Assembly (NCBI RefSeq): GCF_013019105.1
Contig: NZ_BLTE01000005.1
Location: forward strand, 1-64,000
DNA length: 64,000 nt
Origin: Fundidesulfovibrio magnetotacticus
GTDB lineage: Bacteria > Desulfobacterota > Desulfovibrionia > Desulfovibrionales > Desulfovibrionaceae
Direction: 5' to 3'
The notes beneath the pieces are model-generated. The model worked only from the letters and a program-made list of their open reading frames with translations, had not been told where the DNA came from and did no database searches. Below are positions 9,606 to 18,611 of the stretch, in pieces. Position numbers and translations under genes: made by a program. The first letter of the stretch is position 1. Each line of letters opens with the position of its first letter.

Positions 9606-10664
9606 TTATTGAACGGGCTTGAACTTGATCTCCACACGGCGGTTCAGCTTGCGGCCTTCAGCTGTGGCGTTGTCGGCGCGCGGCTGTGCCTCACCGTATC
9701 CGATGGCCGTGATGCGGCCCGCATCGACGCCCTTCTTCACGAAGTAGGACTTCACCGAGTTGGCGCGGCGGTTGGACAAGGCCTGGTTGTAGCTGTCCGA
9801 GCCGACGGAGTCGGTGTGTCCTTCCAGGACGACGCCCATGTTGGACTTGGACATGCTCATGGCGACGCCTTCGTCGAGAACCGGGATGAATTCCGGCTTG
9901 ATGTTGTACTTGTCGAAGTCGAAGTAGATGGAGCGGAAGACCACTGTCTCGCTGCCCATGTCGGACTGCTCCTGGTACAGGCCGCATTTCATGAAGGTCA
10001 GGCGCGCGGCCTGGTTGCGAAGGAACTCTTCGCCATTCACGAAGCACGAGCACCTGGACAGGGCCGCGATTTGCTTCAGGACGCTCTCACCGTGCTTGCT
10101 GTCGGCGAAGCTGACCACCATAAAGCACAGCCTGTCGCCGTATTTGGCCTGAAGGCGCTTGGCTTCGACAACGGCATCGATGCCCAGGTTTTCGTCGCCG
10201 TCCGAGAACAGGACGACTGCGGTCCTGCCGGGCAGGTTGCCGAGCACCTTGTCGAGTTCCTGCAGGCCGGGGCCCATGGGGGTGACGCGGCCATAGGTCT
10301 CGTAATCGATGCTGATGGGGTCAATGGCGTTGGCCACGGCTGTCCGGCTATACGGGGACATGCCTGCGTACTTCCTGAACGGGGCGAAGGTGTACACGCC
10401 GCTTTTGTAGCCCAGGTCCGGGACGAGATTGTTGAACTCCACCATGGCGGACTTGGCCAGGACAATCTTGGACTGTCCGCCAAGATCGACGATGCGCACG
10501 CCTTTGTAGAAGAACTTCATCGAGCTGGAGTGGTCCAGGAAGAGGATGAAGTTGTCGACTGACGGCACAAGCTTTGCGGCAGCGGCAGGAATCGCCGAGA
10601 TCAGCAAGGCAATGGCCAGCAGCGCAGGAATGATGCGCATTTTTATTGTGTTGGTATTGGTCAT
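9606..10664 (-). CDS. Secreted VWA-domain protein with C-terminal OmpA peptidoglycan-binding domain
   Basis: 352 residues from the ATG at 10664, chosen over an upstream in-frame ATG because AAGGGGAC precedes it and an N-terminal signal peptide (MRIIPALLAIALLISA...) then falls at the start. Next comes a von Willebrand A fold with a MIDAS-like DHSSS motif near residue 43 and a later SDGDE. The last 110 residues are an OmpA-like domain (YFDFDKYNIKPE, LEGHTDSVG, NRRANSVK), which in known members binds diaminopimelate in peptidoglycan. The protein probably sits in the periplasm, anchored to the wall. Four Cys in the middle could form disulfides. It follows the SH3 fragment, and a hairpin terminator lies downstream. 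Confidence 0.85.
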   Translation of the reverse strand: MTNTNTIKMRIIPALLAIALLISAIPAAAAKLVPSVDNFILFLDHSSSMKFFYKGVRIVDLGGQSKIVLAKSAMVEFNNLVPDLGYKSGVYTFAPFRKYAGMSPYSRTAVANAIDPISIDYETYGRVTPMGPGLQELDKVLGNLPGRTAVVLFSDGDENLGIDAVVEAKRLQAKYGDRLCFMVVSFADSKHGESVLKQIAALSRCSCFVNGEEFLRNQAARLTFMKCGLYQEQSDMGSETVVFRSIYFDFDKYNIKPEFIPVLDEGVAMSMSKSNMGVVLEGHTDSVGSDSYNQALSNRRANSVKSYFVKKGVDAGRITAIGYGEAQPRADNATAEGRKLNRRVEIKFKPVQ

Positions 10665-10732
10665 ATAGTCCCCTTGGCTCACGGGTGATGCGTTGTGAGA
10701 AGCACTGCTGACGCTGTAGTCGTTGACTAAAA

Positions 10733-11818
10733 CTACACGGTTAAAACACGTTGGCGTTGCACACCCATCCCTTCTCTCCGGTCTGCACGACCTCGACATA
10801 GGACCAGCCACCGCCTGTGTCGTTGAACAGGACCCTCAATTCCTGGCCCAATGCGAGCTTCTTCAGTTCGGCACAGTATGTGCCCTGGCAATTGCGCAGG
10901 GGGAGGCCGGTAAATCCGGCGGTTACCGTGCTGGAGTTGGACCGCGCCATCGCCGGAACGAAGTACAGGCCCGACCATGGCCTCAAGGTCCCTGTTGCTG
11001 GCGCACACGAAGCGGAAATCGCTGTGCACCTCGTGGTGTTCGCCGAGGGGGCGATACCTGTGGGTTTCCAGGACGCGCAGCAGGAGTTTCTGCGTTTCGA
11101 GGTCGAGTTCGCTTATCTCATCCAGGAAGAGGGTGCCGCCGTGCGCCTGCTGGATAAGTCCCTGGTTTGCGGACACCGCGCTGGTGAACGACCCCTTCTT
11201 GTGCCCGAAGAGTTCGCTTCCGGCGATGGTGGGCTGGAGAGACGCGCAGTCCACGATCACGAACGGTCCGTTCGATACGGAACAGTTCTCGTGCAAAGCC
11301 CTGACGAAGAGGTCCTTGCCGACGCCCGTTTCTCCGTAGAACAGCACGCGCACGTTGCTTCGAGCCGCCCTGGACATCTCCTGGATGCATTGCAGCAGTT
11401 GGGGGCTCGACCCCACAATCCGGCTGCGCTTTACGGGCAGGGTGTCGCCCTTTTTCTCGCGGAACGCCACGGCTTGGCGGATGGAGAGCTGAAGATCCTT
11501 TGGTGAGAACGGCTTCTCGACGTAGTCCCAGGCTCCGTTGCGAATGGCCAGTTCCGCTCCGTTGGGATTGCCCGCGTTGGTGATGATGATCACCAAGGGG
11601 TTTGAGGGCAGTTGCGTGAACCGTACAAGATACTCCAGGCCGTTGCCGTCGGGGAGGAAGACGTCCAGAAATACGAGGTCGATGGGGATTGATTCGGCTA
11701 TCTTGACTCCCCGGGCCAGGGAGGGCTCGGCGTACACCGTGTGTCCTTCCGCGCCAATGATGTCTGAAAGCACCATGCGGGTAATCTCGTCATCGTCAAC
11801 GATAAGAATCCTGGCCAT
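10733..11818 (-). pseudogene. Truncated NtrC-type response regulator (receiver plus partial AAA+ domain)
   Basis: From the ATG at 11818 (AAGGACG upstream) the product begins with a receiver domain: acidic pocket near D9-E11, phospho-acceptor D52, T80 and K102. A sigma-54 AAA+ domain follows, with Walker A GETGVGKD (162-169), the sigma-54 loop as GSFTSA (209-214, consensus GAFTGA) and Walker B GGTLFLDE (227-234). Similarity ends abruptly at about residue 282 (SNRDLEAMV). The remaining ~79 residues are out-of-frame reading of an SH3-domain gene tail, so sensor 2, the arginine finger and the DNA-binding HTH are missing. The receiver could still be phosphorylated, but the protein should not activate sigma-54 transcription. 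It lies last in the sensory operon, after the two kinases. Confidence 0.75.
10741..10980 (-). pseudogene. 3' fragment of a bacterial SH3-domain protein
   Basis: In the frame shifted relative to the truncated regulator, the sequence reads as an SH3b domain: GLPLRNCQGTYCAELKKL, then LGQELRVL, GGGWSYVEV, GEKGWVCNANVF and a TAA stop. It lacks a start and signal peptide. The left boundary is approximate, near 10980, where regulator homology stops. The simplest reading is that one deletion removed the 3' end of the regulator gene and the 5' end of the SH3 gene. Confidence 0.65.
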
Positions 11819-11963
11819 GCAGCGTCCTTGTCTTAAACCGGGCGGGGATCTGAAATCCCTTGCAGCCATTGAGTCGTCTTGAGGCGAGTGGGCCTCGCCG
11901 TGCTTGTCGGGTCATGGATCCTTTCCCGGCGCGCTCTCCGGAGCGGCAGTGCCGTCACACAGC

Positions 11964-13199
11964 TTATTGGATGCCTGCGGAGCTCGCGCACGAGGGGAGA
12001 TGGATCGTGAGGACCGTCTCGCCTGATTCCTCCGAAGTGCGCATTGTGAGCGTGCCGCCCTGCGCCTCGATCATCATTTTCGCCGAGTAGGTGCCGAGCC
12101 CCGTCCCGTAGGGCTTGCCCGCCGTGCTGTACTTGTCGAAGAACCGATCCCGTATGGACGCGGGAACCACGCCCTGATTGCGTATCTCGATGTGGCGGTC
12201 CTTGTCCGATGCCAGGTTCACGGTCACCATGCTCCCCTTGGGAGAAGCCTCCACCGCATTTTTCATAAGGTTGAACAGGGAGGCGCGTAAGAGTTCCTCC
12301 TGTCCGAAGCATGCGAATCGCACATTCTCAGGAGGCGGAGCGCCGTTCAGAAGCACCTGCATGGAGGTGTTCCGGTGCTGCTTCATGTTGCGCAGGTTCT
12401 GGATAATCTCAAGAATCACAGGGAGGCAATTGAAGGTCTTCGGATTGGCCTTGTACTGTCCTGTTTCGATCCTGTGCATGTCCAGCGAACGGTCCAGTGT
12501 GTCCAGCATCTGTAGGCCAGCGTTGTTCAGCAGTAACAGAAGCTGGCGTTGCTGGTCGTTCAACCCGTCACCCTCAAGCAACAGCATGGCGACGTTCACG
12601 GCGTTGCACGCGGGCGAGCGCAGGTCGTGCTGGATGATGCCCTCGATGTCCGCCTGGAGCTGTTCGGCATGTTTGCGGGCGGAGATGTCGCTTATGACGG
12701 TACGGTACACCGTGGCTTTGCCTTCCTCGGTGGCCGGGACGGCATCTATCTTTGCCCAGAAGTGCGTCGCATCCGCCTTCATCATGCGCAGTTCGCATCC
12801 CTGGGGCATGCCGGTGGAGGCGAGCAGCTTGTGGTGCTTGTAGTAGATGTCCTGGTCCTCTTTGTGGATGAACCGGCTGAGGGGCTGGTTGGCGAGCGTT
12901 CCCCGCGGCACGCCCAGCATGGTCGCGAAGGTGACGTTGGTTTCAAGGAGCATCCCTTTGCCGCTTAGCGTCACGTATCCGATGGGCGCCAGATCGTAGA
13001 GATCGAAATATTTAGCGCGCAGGGTTTCAAGTTCCATCTGCGTCCGCCGAAGTTCCTCGTTCTGCATCTCCAGTTCGATCTGGTGCACGCGCAATTCGTG
13101 CATCATCTGGAGCATTTCCTCTGGAGTCATCGCCTCGTCGGTTTTAATTTTGCGTGTGTTAAGCTGCATCTCCGCACGCTTGCGCAGGTTGTCTGTCAT
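11964..13199 (-). CDS. PAS-domain sensor histidine kinase
   Basis: 411 residues, no membrane segment. An N-terminal coiled-coil (about 25-60) leads into a PAS domain (65-175) ending in the DISARKHAEQ linker. The dimerisation/phospho-acceptor site is H191 in IIQHDLRSP. The ATPase has an N-box (NLMKNAVEA, N314) and a GTGLGTY glycine box (366-371). The usual DNGxGI box reads RNQGVVP, a notable departure from consensus, so catalytic activity is plausible but not certain. The first 130 residues closely resemble the next kinase upstream (HQIELEMQNE, FDLYDxAPIGYVTL, KEDQD.YY), so the two are paralogues of the input module. It sits between the larger kinase and the truncated regulator. Confidence 0.85.
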   Translation of the reverse strand: MTDNLRKRAEMQLNTRKIKTDEAMTPEEMLQMMHELRVHQIELEMQNEELRRTQMELETLRAKYFDLYDLAPIGYVTLSGKGMLLETNVTFATMLGVPRGTLANQPLSRFIHKEDQDIYYKHHKLLASTGMPQGCELRMMKADATHFWAKIDAVPATEEGKATVYRTVISDISARKHAEQLQADIEGIIQHDLRSPACNAVNVAMLLLEGDGLNDQQRQLLLLLNNAGLQMLDTLDRSLDMHRIETGQYKANPKTFNCLPVILEIIQNLRNMKQHRNTSMQVLLNGAPPPENVRFACFGQEELLRASLFNLMKNAVEASPKGSMVTVNLASDKDRHIEIRNQGVVPASIRDRFFDKYSTAGKPYGTGLGTYSAKMMIEAQGGTLTMRTSEESGETVLTIHLPSCASSAGIQ

Positions 13200-13319
13200 C
13201 GTACGTCTCCTGGTGCAGCCAATTCATGTTGCACTGTAAAAGTCTACTGCGGGATGCCTTGGTTCCATGAAGGAGGCTTGCAGTGCCAAGATCTGCCGGG
13301 AAGGCCCGGCGGGGAGTGA

Positions 13320-15080
13320 TTATGATTCTGCATGCGTTTCTGCCGCCGCCGTCCAGGCATCCGTCTGATCCGGCGAAAACGGGATGCGCATGATGAAGCG
13401 TGTTCCAATTCCGGGTTGCGACTGCACATCGAAGCTGCCGCCGTGCTTGGTGACGATGATGAAATACGAAACCGCGAGCCCCAGTCCGGTGCCTTCCCCG
13501 ACACCCTTGGTGGTGAAGAAGGGCTCGAAGGCCCTTTTGCGCACGGCGTCGGTCATGCCGATGCCGTTGTCTTCTACCTCGATGCGCAGGAGGCCGCCGT
13601 CGAGGGCGGTCCGCAGCGTGATGGTCGGCTTGCTCGTGATCGCGTCCTGATTCACGAGGGCCTGAGCCGCGTTCTTGAGCAGGTTCAGGGCGACTTGCTC
13701 TATCTCGGCGCAGGTGCAGTACACCTCCGGGAGGTCCTGAGCGTATTCGCGAACGATGGTGATGGTTTTGAAGTCGTATTTTTTCTTCAGGTCATAGTCG
13801 AAGCGTGACAACTCCACGGCCTTGTCCAGCAAGGCGTTTATGTCCGCAGCCTGCTGCGGTACGTCGCCCTTGCGGCAGAACTCCAGCATGTTGGAGACGA
13901 TCTGGGCGGCTCTCGCGCCAGACTGGTTGATGGCCTCCATGAACTCGGGAATCTGTCGTTTATTCAAGTAGGCCTGGATGCTGTCCATGGAGCATCCGCT
14001 CGCTTCGGCAGCGATCCTGTTGGCCGGGACATCCGGCTGGAGGTGGGAGATAACCACCTGCGCGCTCTGGAGAATGCCGCTCAGGGGGTTGTTGATCTCA
14101 TGGGCCATGCCTGCGGCGAGGCCGCCCACGGACATCATCTTCTCGGACTGCACCATCATCTCATCGATTTGAACCCGCCGGGTTACGTCGTCCACTCGGA
14201 CCACCGCCCCCACAATGTCCTCAGTGACCAGGGGGTAGATCATCACGTCCTGGTAACTCCTGACGCCGTTGCGGATGAACACCTCGCGTTTCGTGTTCTG
14301 GGGGGTCCTGTCCCGCAATGCGGCCCTGATGGTGTCCATCTGGGGGAGCAGCCTGGGGAACGCGTCCTCCAGAGGGCGGCCAAGGGCCAACCGTGCGGGT
14401 GTGCCGGTTGCTTCTTCCGCAGCCCTGTTCCAGTGCGTCACCACGCACTGGAGATCGATCCCGATCATGGCTGATGGCATGGAATTCAGGATGTTGGCGA
14501 GGTATTCCTGCGCCTTGACCGTCTCCTGCTCCGCCTGTTTGCGCGCGGAGATGTCGCTCACCATGGTAAGGTGCACGAATTCCCCGTCTGCCTCCTGGGC
14601 GGATTTCGTTTCGATCTGCGCCCAGAATGAAATCCCTTCCTGGTTCACCAGCCGCAGTTCGCATCCGCGCTGGGTGCACGAGTGCGGCTCGCCTGATGCG
14701 ACGAGATGCTTGCGGTGCCTGTAATAATGATCCTGGTCTTCTTTGAAGATGAACCGGCTGATCGGCTGGTTGACAAGCAGGCTGCGGTGCACCCCCAGCA
14801 TGGAGGCGACGGTGGTGTTGGCTTCGAGGATCAGGCCCTGTTCGTTGAGCGTGACATAGCCGATGGGGGCCATGTCGTAGAGGTCGAAATAGCGGGCGCG
14901 CACGGCTTCCAGGTCTTCCTGGGACTGGCGCAACGCTTCGTTCTGCATTTCAAGTTCTATCTGATGCACGAGAAGCTCATGGAGCTTCTCCTGCATCTCT
15001 TCGGGAGACAGCTTCGGTCCCCTCGGGGCTTTGCCCGCCCGGGCAAGCTCTTCGGCTCGTTGGCGCAGTGAGGCGTTCAT
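13320..15080 (-). CDS. Dual-PAS sensor histidine kinase
   Basis: 586 residues, soluble. It has an N-terminal helix/coiled-coil, PAS-1 (about 65-180), PAS-2 (about 190-305), then a kinase core with H327 in GMAHEINNPLSG, an N-box NLLKNAAQA, EDNGIGM and GEGTGLGLAVSY, all close to consensus. Cytosolic location and tandem PAS domains suggest sensing of an internal signal such as redox state or a ligand; this is inference. The start codon overlaps the stop of the CheB-CheR gene by four bases, so the two are translationally coupled. The 120-base gap to the next kinase holds only a GC-rich hairpin without a U-run. Confidence 0.9.
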   Translation of the reverse strand: MNASLRQRAEELARAGKAPRGPKLSPEEMQEKLHELLVHQIELEMQNEALRQSQEDLEAVRARYFDLYDMAPIGYVTLNEQGLILEANTTVASMLGVHRSLLVNQPISRFIFKEDQDHYYRHRKHLVASGEPHSCTQRGCELRLVNQEGISFWAQIETKSAQEADGEFVHLTMVSDISARKQAEQETVKAQEYLANILNSMPSAMIGIDLQCVVTHWNRAAEEATGTPARLALGRPLEDAFPRLLPQMDTIRAALRDRTPQNTKREVFIRNGVRSYQDVMIYPLVTEDIVGAVVRVDDVTRRVQIDEMMVQSEKMMSVGGLAAGMAHEINNPLSGILQSAQVVISHLQPDVPANRIAAEASGCSMDSIQAYLNKRQIPEFMEAINQSGARAAQIVSNMLEFCRKGDVPQQAADINALLDKAVELSRFDYDLKKKYDFKTITIVREYAQDLPEVYCTCAEIEQVALNLLKNAAQALVNQDAITSKPTITLRTALDGGLLRIEVEDNGIGMTDAVRKRAFEPFFTTKGVGEGTGLGLAVSYFIIVTKHGGSFDVQSQPGIGTRFIMRIPFSPDQTDAWTAAAETHAES

Positions 15081-18000
15081 GGGTCACCTCGTACAAGGCC
15101 GGCCCGCTCGGTGGTCGCAATGGCGTAGATTCGCCCGGCATTGTCGAGCATTGCCGTAGCGGTCAGCCATACGTCGATAAACTGTCCGTCCTTGTTCTTT
15201 CGTTTGGTGGCGTAGGGAGCCTGGGCTTCGTTCTTGACTACCTTCAGGAGATTGTCCAACTCCTGGTCGCGCAACTCGGGGGGGAGCATGTCACGGATGT
15301 TCATGGAAAGTGCCTCGGCCTCGCTCCAGCCGAAGAGCTTCTGCGCCGAAACATTCCAGGCCTTGATGCGCCCGTCCAAGTCGATCATGAGGATGGCGTC
15401 CTGGGCATCGCGGACAACGATGGCCAGCCGGAGCTGCTCGTTGGCCATTTTCAGCATCTCCTGCGCCTGTTTCGTTTCAGTGATGTCGAAAAAAGTGATC
15501 ACCGCCCCCTCGATCACGTTGTCCAGAGTGCGATAGGGACGGATGCGCATGGTGTACCACTTGCCTTCCGTCGTCTCCACTTCGATCGCTCTCGGGGTCA
15601 GGGTGTCCAGAACCGCCTGAGCGTCTGCGGCCAGGCTGTCGTAGCCGATCAGGTTGGACACGATGTGGCGCACGGGCCGCCCCACGTCCGAGAGGATCAT
15701 GTTTATGATCTGGGTGGCCGCAGGGGTGAACCGGAGGATGCGCAACTGATGATCCACGAAGACGGTGGCGATGCCCGTGCCTGCCAGCAGGTTGTTCATG
15801 TCATTGTTGGCCTGCGACAGATCCGCAACTTTTGTCTGCAATTCCGCGTTGACCGTTGCGAGCTCCTCGTTGACTGATTGCAGCTCTTCTTTGGATGTCT
15901 CCAGCTCCTCGTTGGATGATTGCAGCTCCTCGTTGATGGACTGCATCTCTTCGTTGGAGGACTTGAGCTCCTCGTTGGATGTCTCCAGCTCCTCATTGGT
16001 GGTCTGGAGATACTCCTCCTTGGCCCGGAGTTCCTGCTTGAGTGCCGTAATGCGCGCATCGACGTTCGCATCCGTGCCGCCTTCAACCCAGACAGGTTCC
16101 AGGATGGCTCCCGGCGCACCTGTGGTGTCCGCACCTGGGATTTCCTCCAGGATGACCAGGAACAAGGTGTCCTCGGGGGCCGAGGCGAGCTGCGTCGGTA
16201 CCGGGCTGACGACGAGGTTGGCCAAGGTGTAGTGGCCGTTGGTTTTGATTCGCAGACCCTCGCAGCGGACGGCCGCCTTGGTCACCGAGGCTTTGTGCAG
16301 GGCCGTGGTCAGGTCGCGCCGCAAGCCTTCCCTGGCCATCTTCAGGATGTTGTTGACGCCTGCTTCGCCTGGAGCAGGCTCCAGGTACATGCCTGTGCGG
16401 CCGTGAAGATACAATATGGCTCCCTGTGCGTTCACCAGTACGCCTACCAGCGGGACATGGGTGAGGAGCGCCTGTTCGGTCAGTTCGCGCAGCGGCAGCT
16501 TCCCTGCTGCGGGCGTCTTGCCGACAGCTTGATTGGCTTTGCCCTCCAACGACGGGAACGGAAGATAGTAGCCCGGAACCGTCCGTCGAGCGCCGTGGAT
16601 GTCGTCCTTGCGCTGGTACAGCTTCAGCTTGCGCTCCAACGTGGAGAACAAGTCCCCGAATTCCCCCACGGTCTCCGAAGTGCCCAGGAAGATGAAACCA
16701 CCCGGGTTCAGCGCGTAATGGAAGATGGGGATGAGCCTCTTCTGCAGCTCCCCTCCCATGTAGATCATGAGGTTGCGGCAGCTGATGAGGTCGAGCTTGG
16801 AGAAGGGCGGGTCGCGGATCAGATCGTGCTCGGAAAACACAAGCATGTCCCGGATGCCTTTGTGGATACGGTACATTCTGCCGTCGGACTCGGCCACGAA
16901 AAAGCGCCCAAGCCGCTCTGGCGAGATGTCGGCGGCGATGCTGGCCGGATACAGCCCGGTGCGGGCCGTGGCGATGGCCATGCTGTCGATGTCCGTGGCG
17001 AAAATCTGTACGTTGAAGCTCTGCTTCAGCATCTCCAGGCGCTCCTGCAGGAGGATGGCCAGGGAATAGGCTTCCTCCCCGGTGGAGCATCCCGTCGACC
17101 AGATGCGGATGCTGGCCCCGGTCTGTTTGCCTGCGAAAAGCTTGGGGATGATGTGCTCCTCAAGGGCCTTGAAGGCCTCCGGGTCGCGGAAGAAACTGGT
17201 CACTCCGATGAGCAGATCCTTGAAGAGCGCTTCCACTTCAAGTGGATTATGCTGGAGGTATTTGACGTAATCGTTCAGCGTTTCAATCTGGTGGACAGCC
17301 ATGCGCCGATCAATGCGGCGATGGATGGTGCTTGGCTTGTACATGGAAAAGTCGTGGCCTGTCTGGACCCGCAACAGAACGAAGATCTTCTTGATCGCGC
17401 TCTCTGCCTTGTGGAGCGGGGCGGCTCCGGGCCGTGGTGGCTTGCCGAAGGCATGGGCCACATAGGAAATTATCTGGGCGGGCATCTCGGCTGGCGGCAG
17501 TTCGAAATCCACCAAGCCCGTGGCGATGGCGTTGCGCGGCATGCCGTCGTATTCCGTGGACTCCGGATTCTGGGCCATGACCATTCCGCCCTCACCCTTG
17601 ATGGCGCGCACCCCCTGTGTGCCGTCGCTGCCCGTGCCGGAGAGCACCACGCCGATGGCCCGTTCGTGCTGGTCCTGGGCCAGGGAGCGGAAGAAGAAGT
17701 CGATGGGCAGACGCTGCCCGCGAGGGGCTGCGGGAGCCAGCAACTGGAGCGTTCCGTTCAGGAAGGCCATGTCGTGATTGGGCGGGATGATGTAGGTGCA
17801 GTTGGGCCTGACCTCCATCCCGTCCTCGACCTCGAAGACCTGCATGCGTGTGTAACGCCGGACGAGGTCCGTGAGGATGCTGTTGTGGTCCGGGGCCAGG
17901 TGCTGCACCAGGACGAAGGCCATGCCGGGGTCGGCGTCTGCGGGCATGCCGGAAAAAAACGCCTCGAAGGCTGCCAGCCCCCCGGCGGAGGCTCCGATGC

Positions 18001-18115
18001 CGACTATCGGGAATGATGACTTGGGTTTGGCCACCAACGCAGTATCATGCGAATCTGCGAGAACGACATTTTCTTTGCTTGTAGTTTGAATTTTCTGATC
18101 CCGTCTCTTACTCAT
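15077..18115 (-). CDS. CheB-CheR-PAS fusion sensory protein
   Basis: 1012 residues. Residues 30-225 are a CheB methylesterase without a receiver domain, with catalytic S43 (GASAGG), H72 and D164 (GTGSDG). Residues 235-500 are a CheR methyltransferase with the SAM motif WSTGCSTGEEAY (339-350) and a DPPFSKLDLISCRN block. A long repetitive coiled-coil of NEEL(E/Q)-type heptads spans about 675-750, followed by two PAS domains (about 770-880 and 895-1005). Such fusions usually feed the histidine kinases next to them rather than classical chemotaxis; that fits the operon here, where it is first. GGAGA lies 8 bases before the ATG. An AT-rich TATAAAAT stretch near 18195-18205 may be part of the promoter, but I cannot pair it with a -35 box. 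Confidence 0.92.
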   Translation of the reverse strand: MSKRRDQKIQTTSKENVVLADSHDTALVAKPKSSFPIVGIGASAGGLAAFEAFFSGMPADADPGMAFVLVQHLAPDHNSILTDLVRRYTRMQVFEVEDGMEVRPNCTYIIPPNHDMAFLNGTLQLLAPAAPRGQRLPIDFFFRSLAQDQHERAIGVVLSGTGSDGTQGVRAIKGEGGMVMAQNPESTEYDGMPRNAIATGLVDFELPPAEMPAQIISYVAHAFGKPPRPGAAPLHKAESAIKKIFVLLRVQTGHDFSMYKPSTIHRRIDRRMAVHQIETLNDYVKYLQHNPLEVEALFKDLLIGVTSFFRDPEAFKALEEHIIPKLFAGKQTGASIRIWSTGCSTGEEAYSLAILLQERLEMLKQSFNVQIFATDIDSMAIATARTGLYPASIAADISPERLGRFFVAESDGRMYRIHKGIRDMLVFSEHDLIRDPPFSKLDLISCRNLMIYMGGELQKRLIPIFHYALNPGGFIFLGTSETVGEFGDLFSTLERKLKLYQRKDDIHGARRTVPGYYLPFPSLEGKANQAVGKTPAAGKLPLRELTEQALLTHVPLVGVLVNAQGAILYLHGRTGMYLEPAPGEAGVNNILKMAREGLRRDLTTALHKASVTKAAVRCEGLRIKTNGHYTLANLVVSPVPTQLASAPEDTLFLVILEEIPGADTTGAPGAILEPVWVEGGTDANVDARITALKQELRAKEEYLQTTNEELETSNEELKSSNEEMQSINEELQSSNEELETSKEELQSVNEELATVNAELQTKVADLSQANNDMNNLLAGTGIATVFVDHQLRILRFTPAATQIINMILSDVGRPVRHIVSNLIGYDSLAADAQAVLDTLTPRAIEVETTEGKWYTMRIRPYRTLDNVIEGAVITFFDITETKQAQEMLKMANEQLRLAIVVRDAQDAILMIDLDGRIKAWNVSAQKLFGWSEAEALSMNIRDMLPPELRDQELDNLLKVVKNEAQAPYATKRKNKDGQFIDVWLTATAMLDNAGRIYAIATTERAGLVRGDP

Positions 18116-18356
18116 GAATATATCTCCAAATCAGATTCATGTATTGATGATTGCACACGAAGTCGGCGTGCTGCCTAGGAATTGTAATTATTTTATATTC
18201 TCACGCCTGTCGGGGTTTTACAACATAAAAATTGCGAGATGTCGCGAGCACAGAGGTAGCCCCTGACCTGCTCCGCGCGTCTGCCAAATGTTATCCAGAA
18301 TTTCCTCGTATTTTCGGATGGTTGGCCACAATGTTATCCAGCCCGGTTATCCAACA

Positions 18357-18390
18357 AGAAAAAGGGGCCAGGCCCACAGACCTAACCCCT
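18357..18390 (-). terminator. Rho-independent terminator of tRNA-Arg
   Basis: A 10-bp stem with two G-T pairs (18363-18372 with 18381-18390) and an 8-base loop, followed on the minus strand by TTTCTT. It starts 10 bases after the tRNA 3' end. Confidence 0.65.
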
Positions 18391-18399
18391 TGAATTTAC

Positions 18400-18476
18400 T
18401 GGCGCGCCAGGGAGGACTCGAACCCCCGGCCGGCTGCTTAGAAGGCAGCTGCTCTATCCACCTGAGCTACTGGCGC
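18400..18476 (-). tRNA. tRNA-Arg (anticodon TCT)
   Basis: 77 bases including an encoded CCA. The acceptor stem is GCGCCAG / CTGGCGC. The D arm is GCTC...GAGC. The anticodon stem GCTGC/GCAGC encloses the loop CTTCTAA, giving anticodon TCT (reads AGA). The T arm carries TTCGAGT on a GGGGG/CCTCC stem. The 3' end faces the atypical region on the left, the orientation expected if an element integrated at this tRNA. Confidence 0.95.
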
Positions 18477-18611
18477 GCGACCCGACTTTCTAATCCCATG
18501 GCACGCCCGCGGTCAAGCCGCACGGCCAGCGCGGACGCTTCGGCGCGGACGCCCTTGACAGACGCCCCGCCTAACGGCCAGAGGAAGCAAGGCGATCAAC
18601 CAGGAGGGATC

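Noticed and set aside
15920-18016. 698-codon open frame on the plus strand
   Set aside because: Antisense of the CheB-CheR-PAS gene; composition is Val/Gly/Arg-rich without domains.
18116-18399. Possible attachment-site duplicate of the tRNA 3' end
   Set aside because: I found no second copy of the tRNA tail within the window; any left boundary must lie outside.
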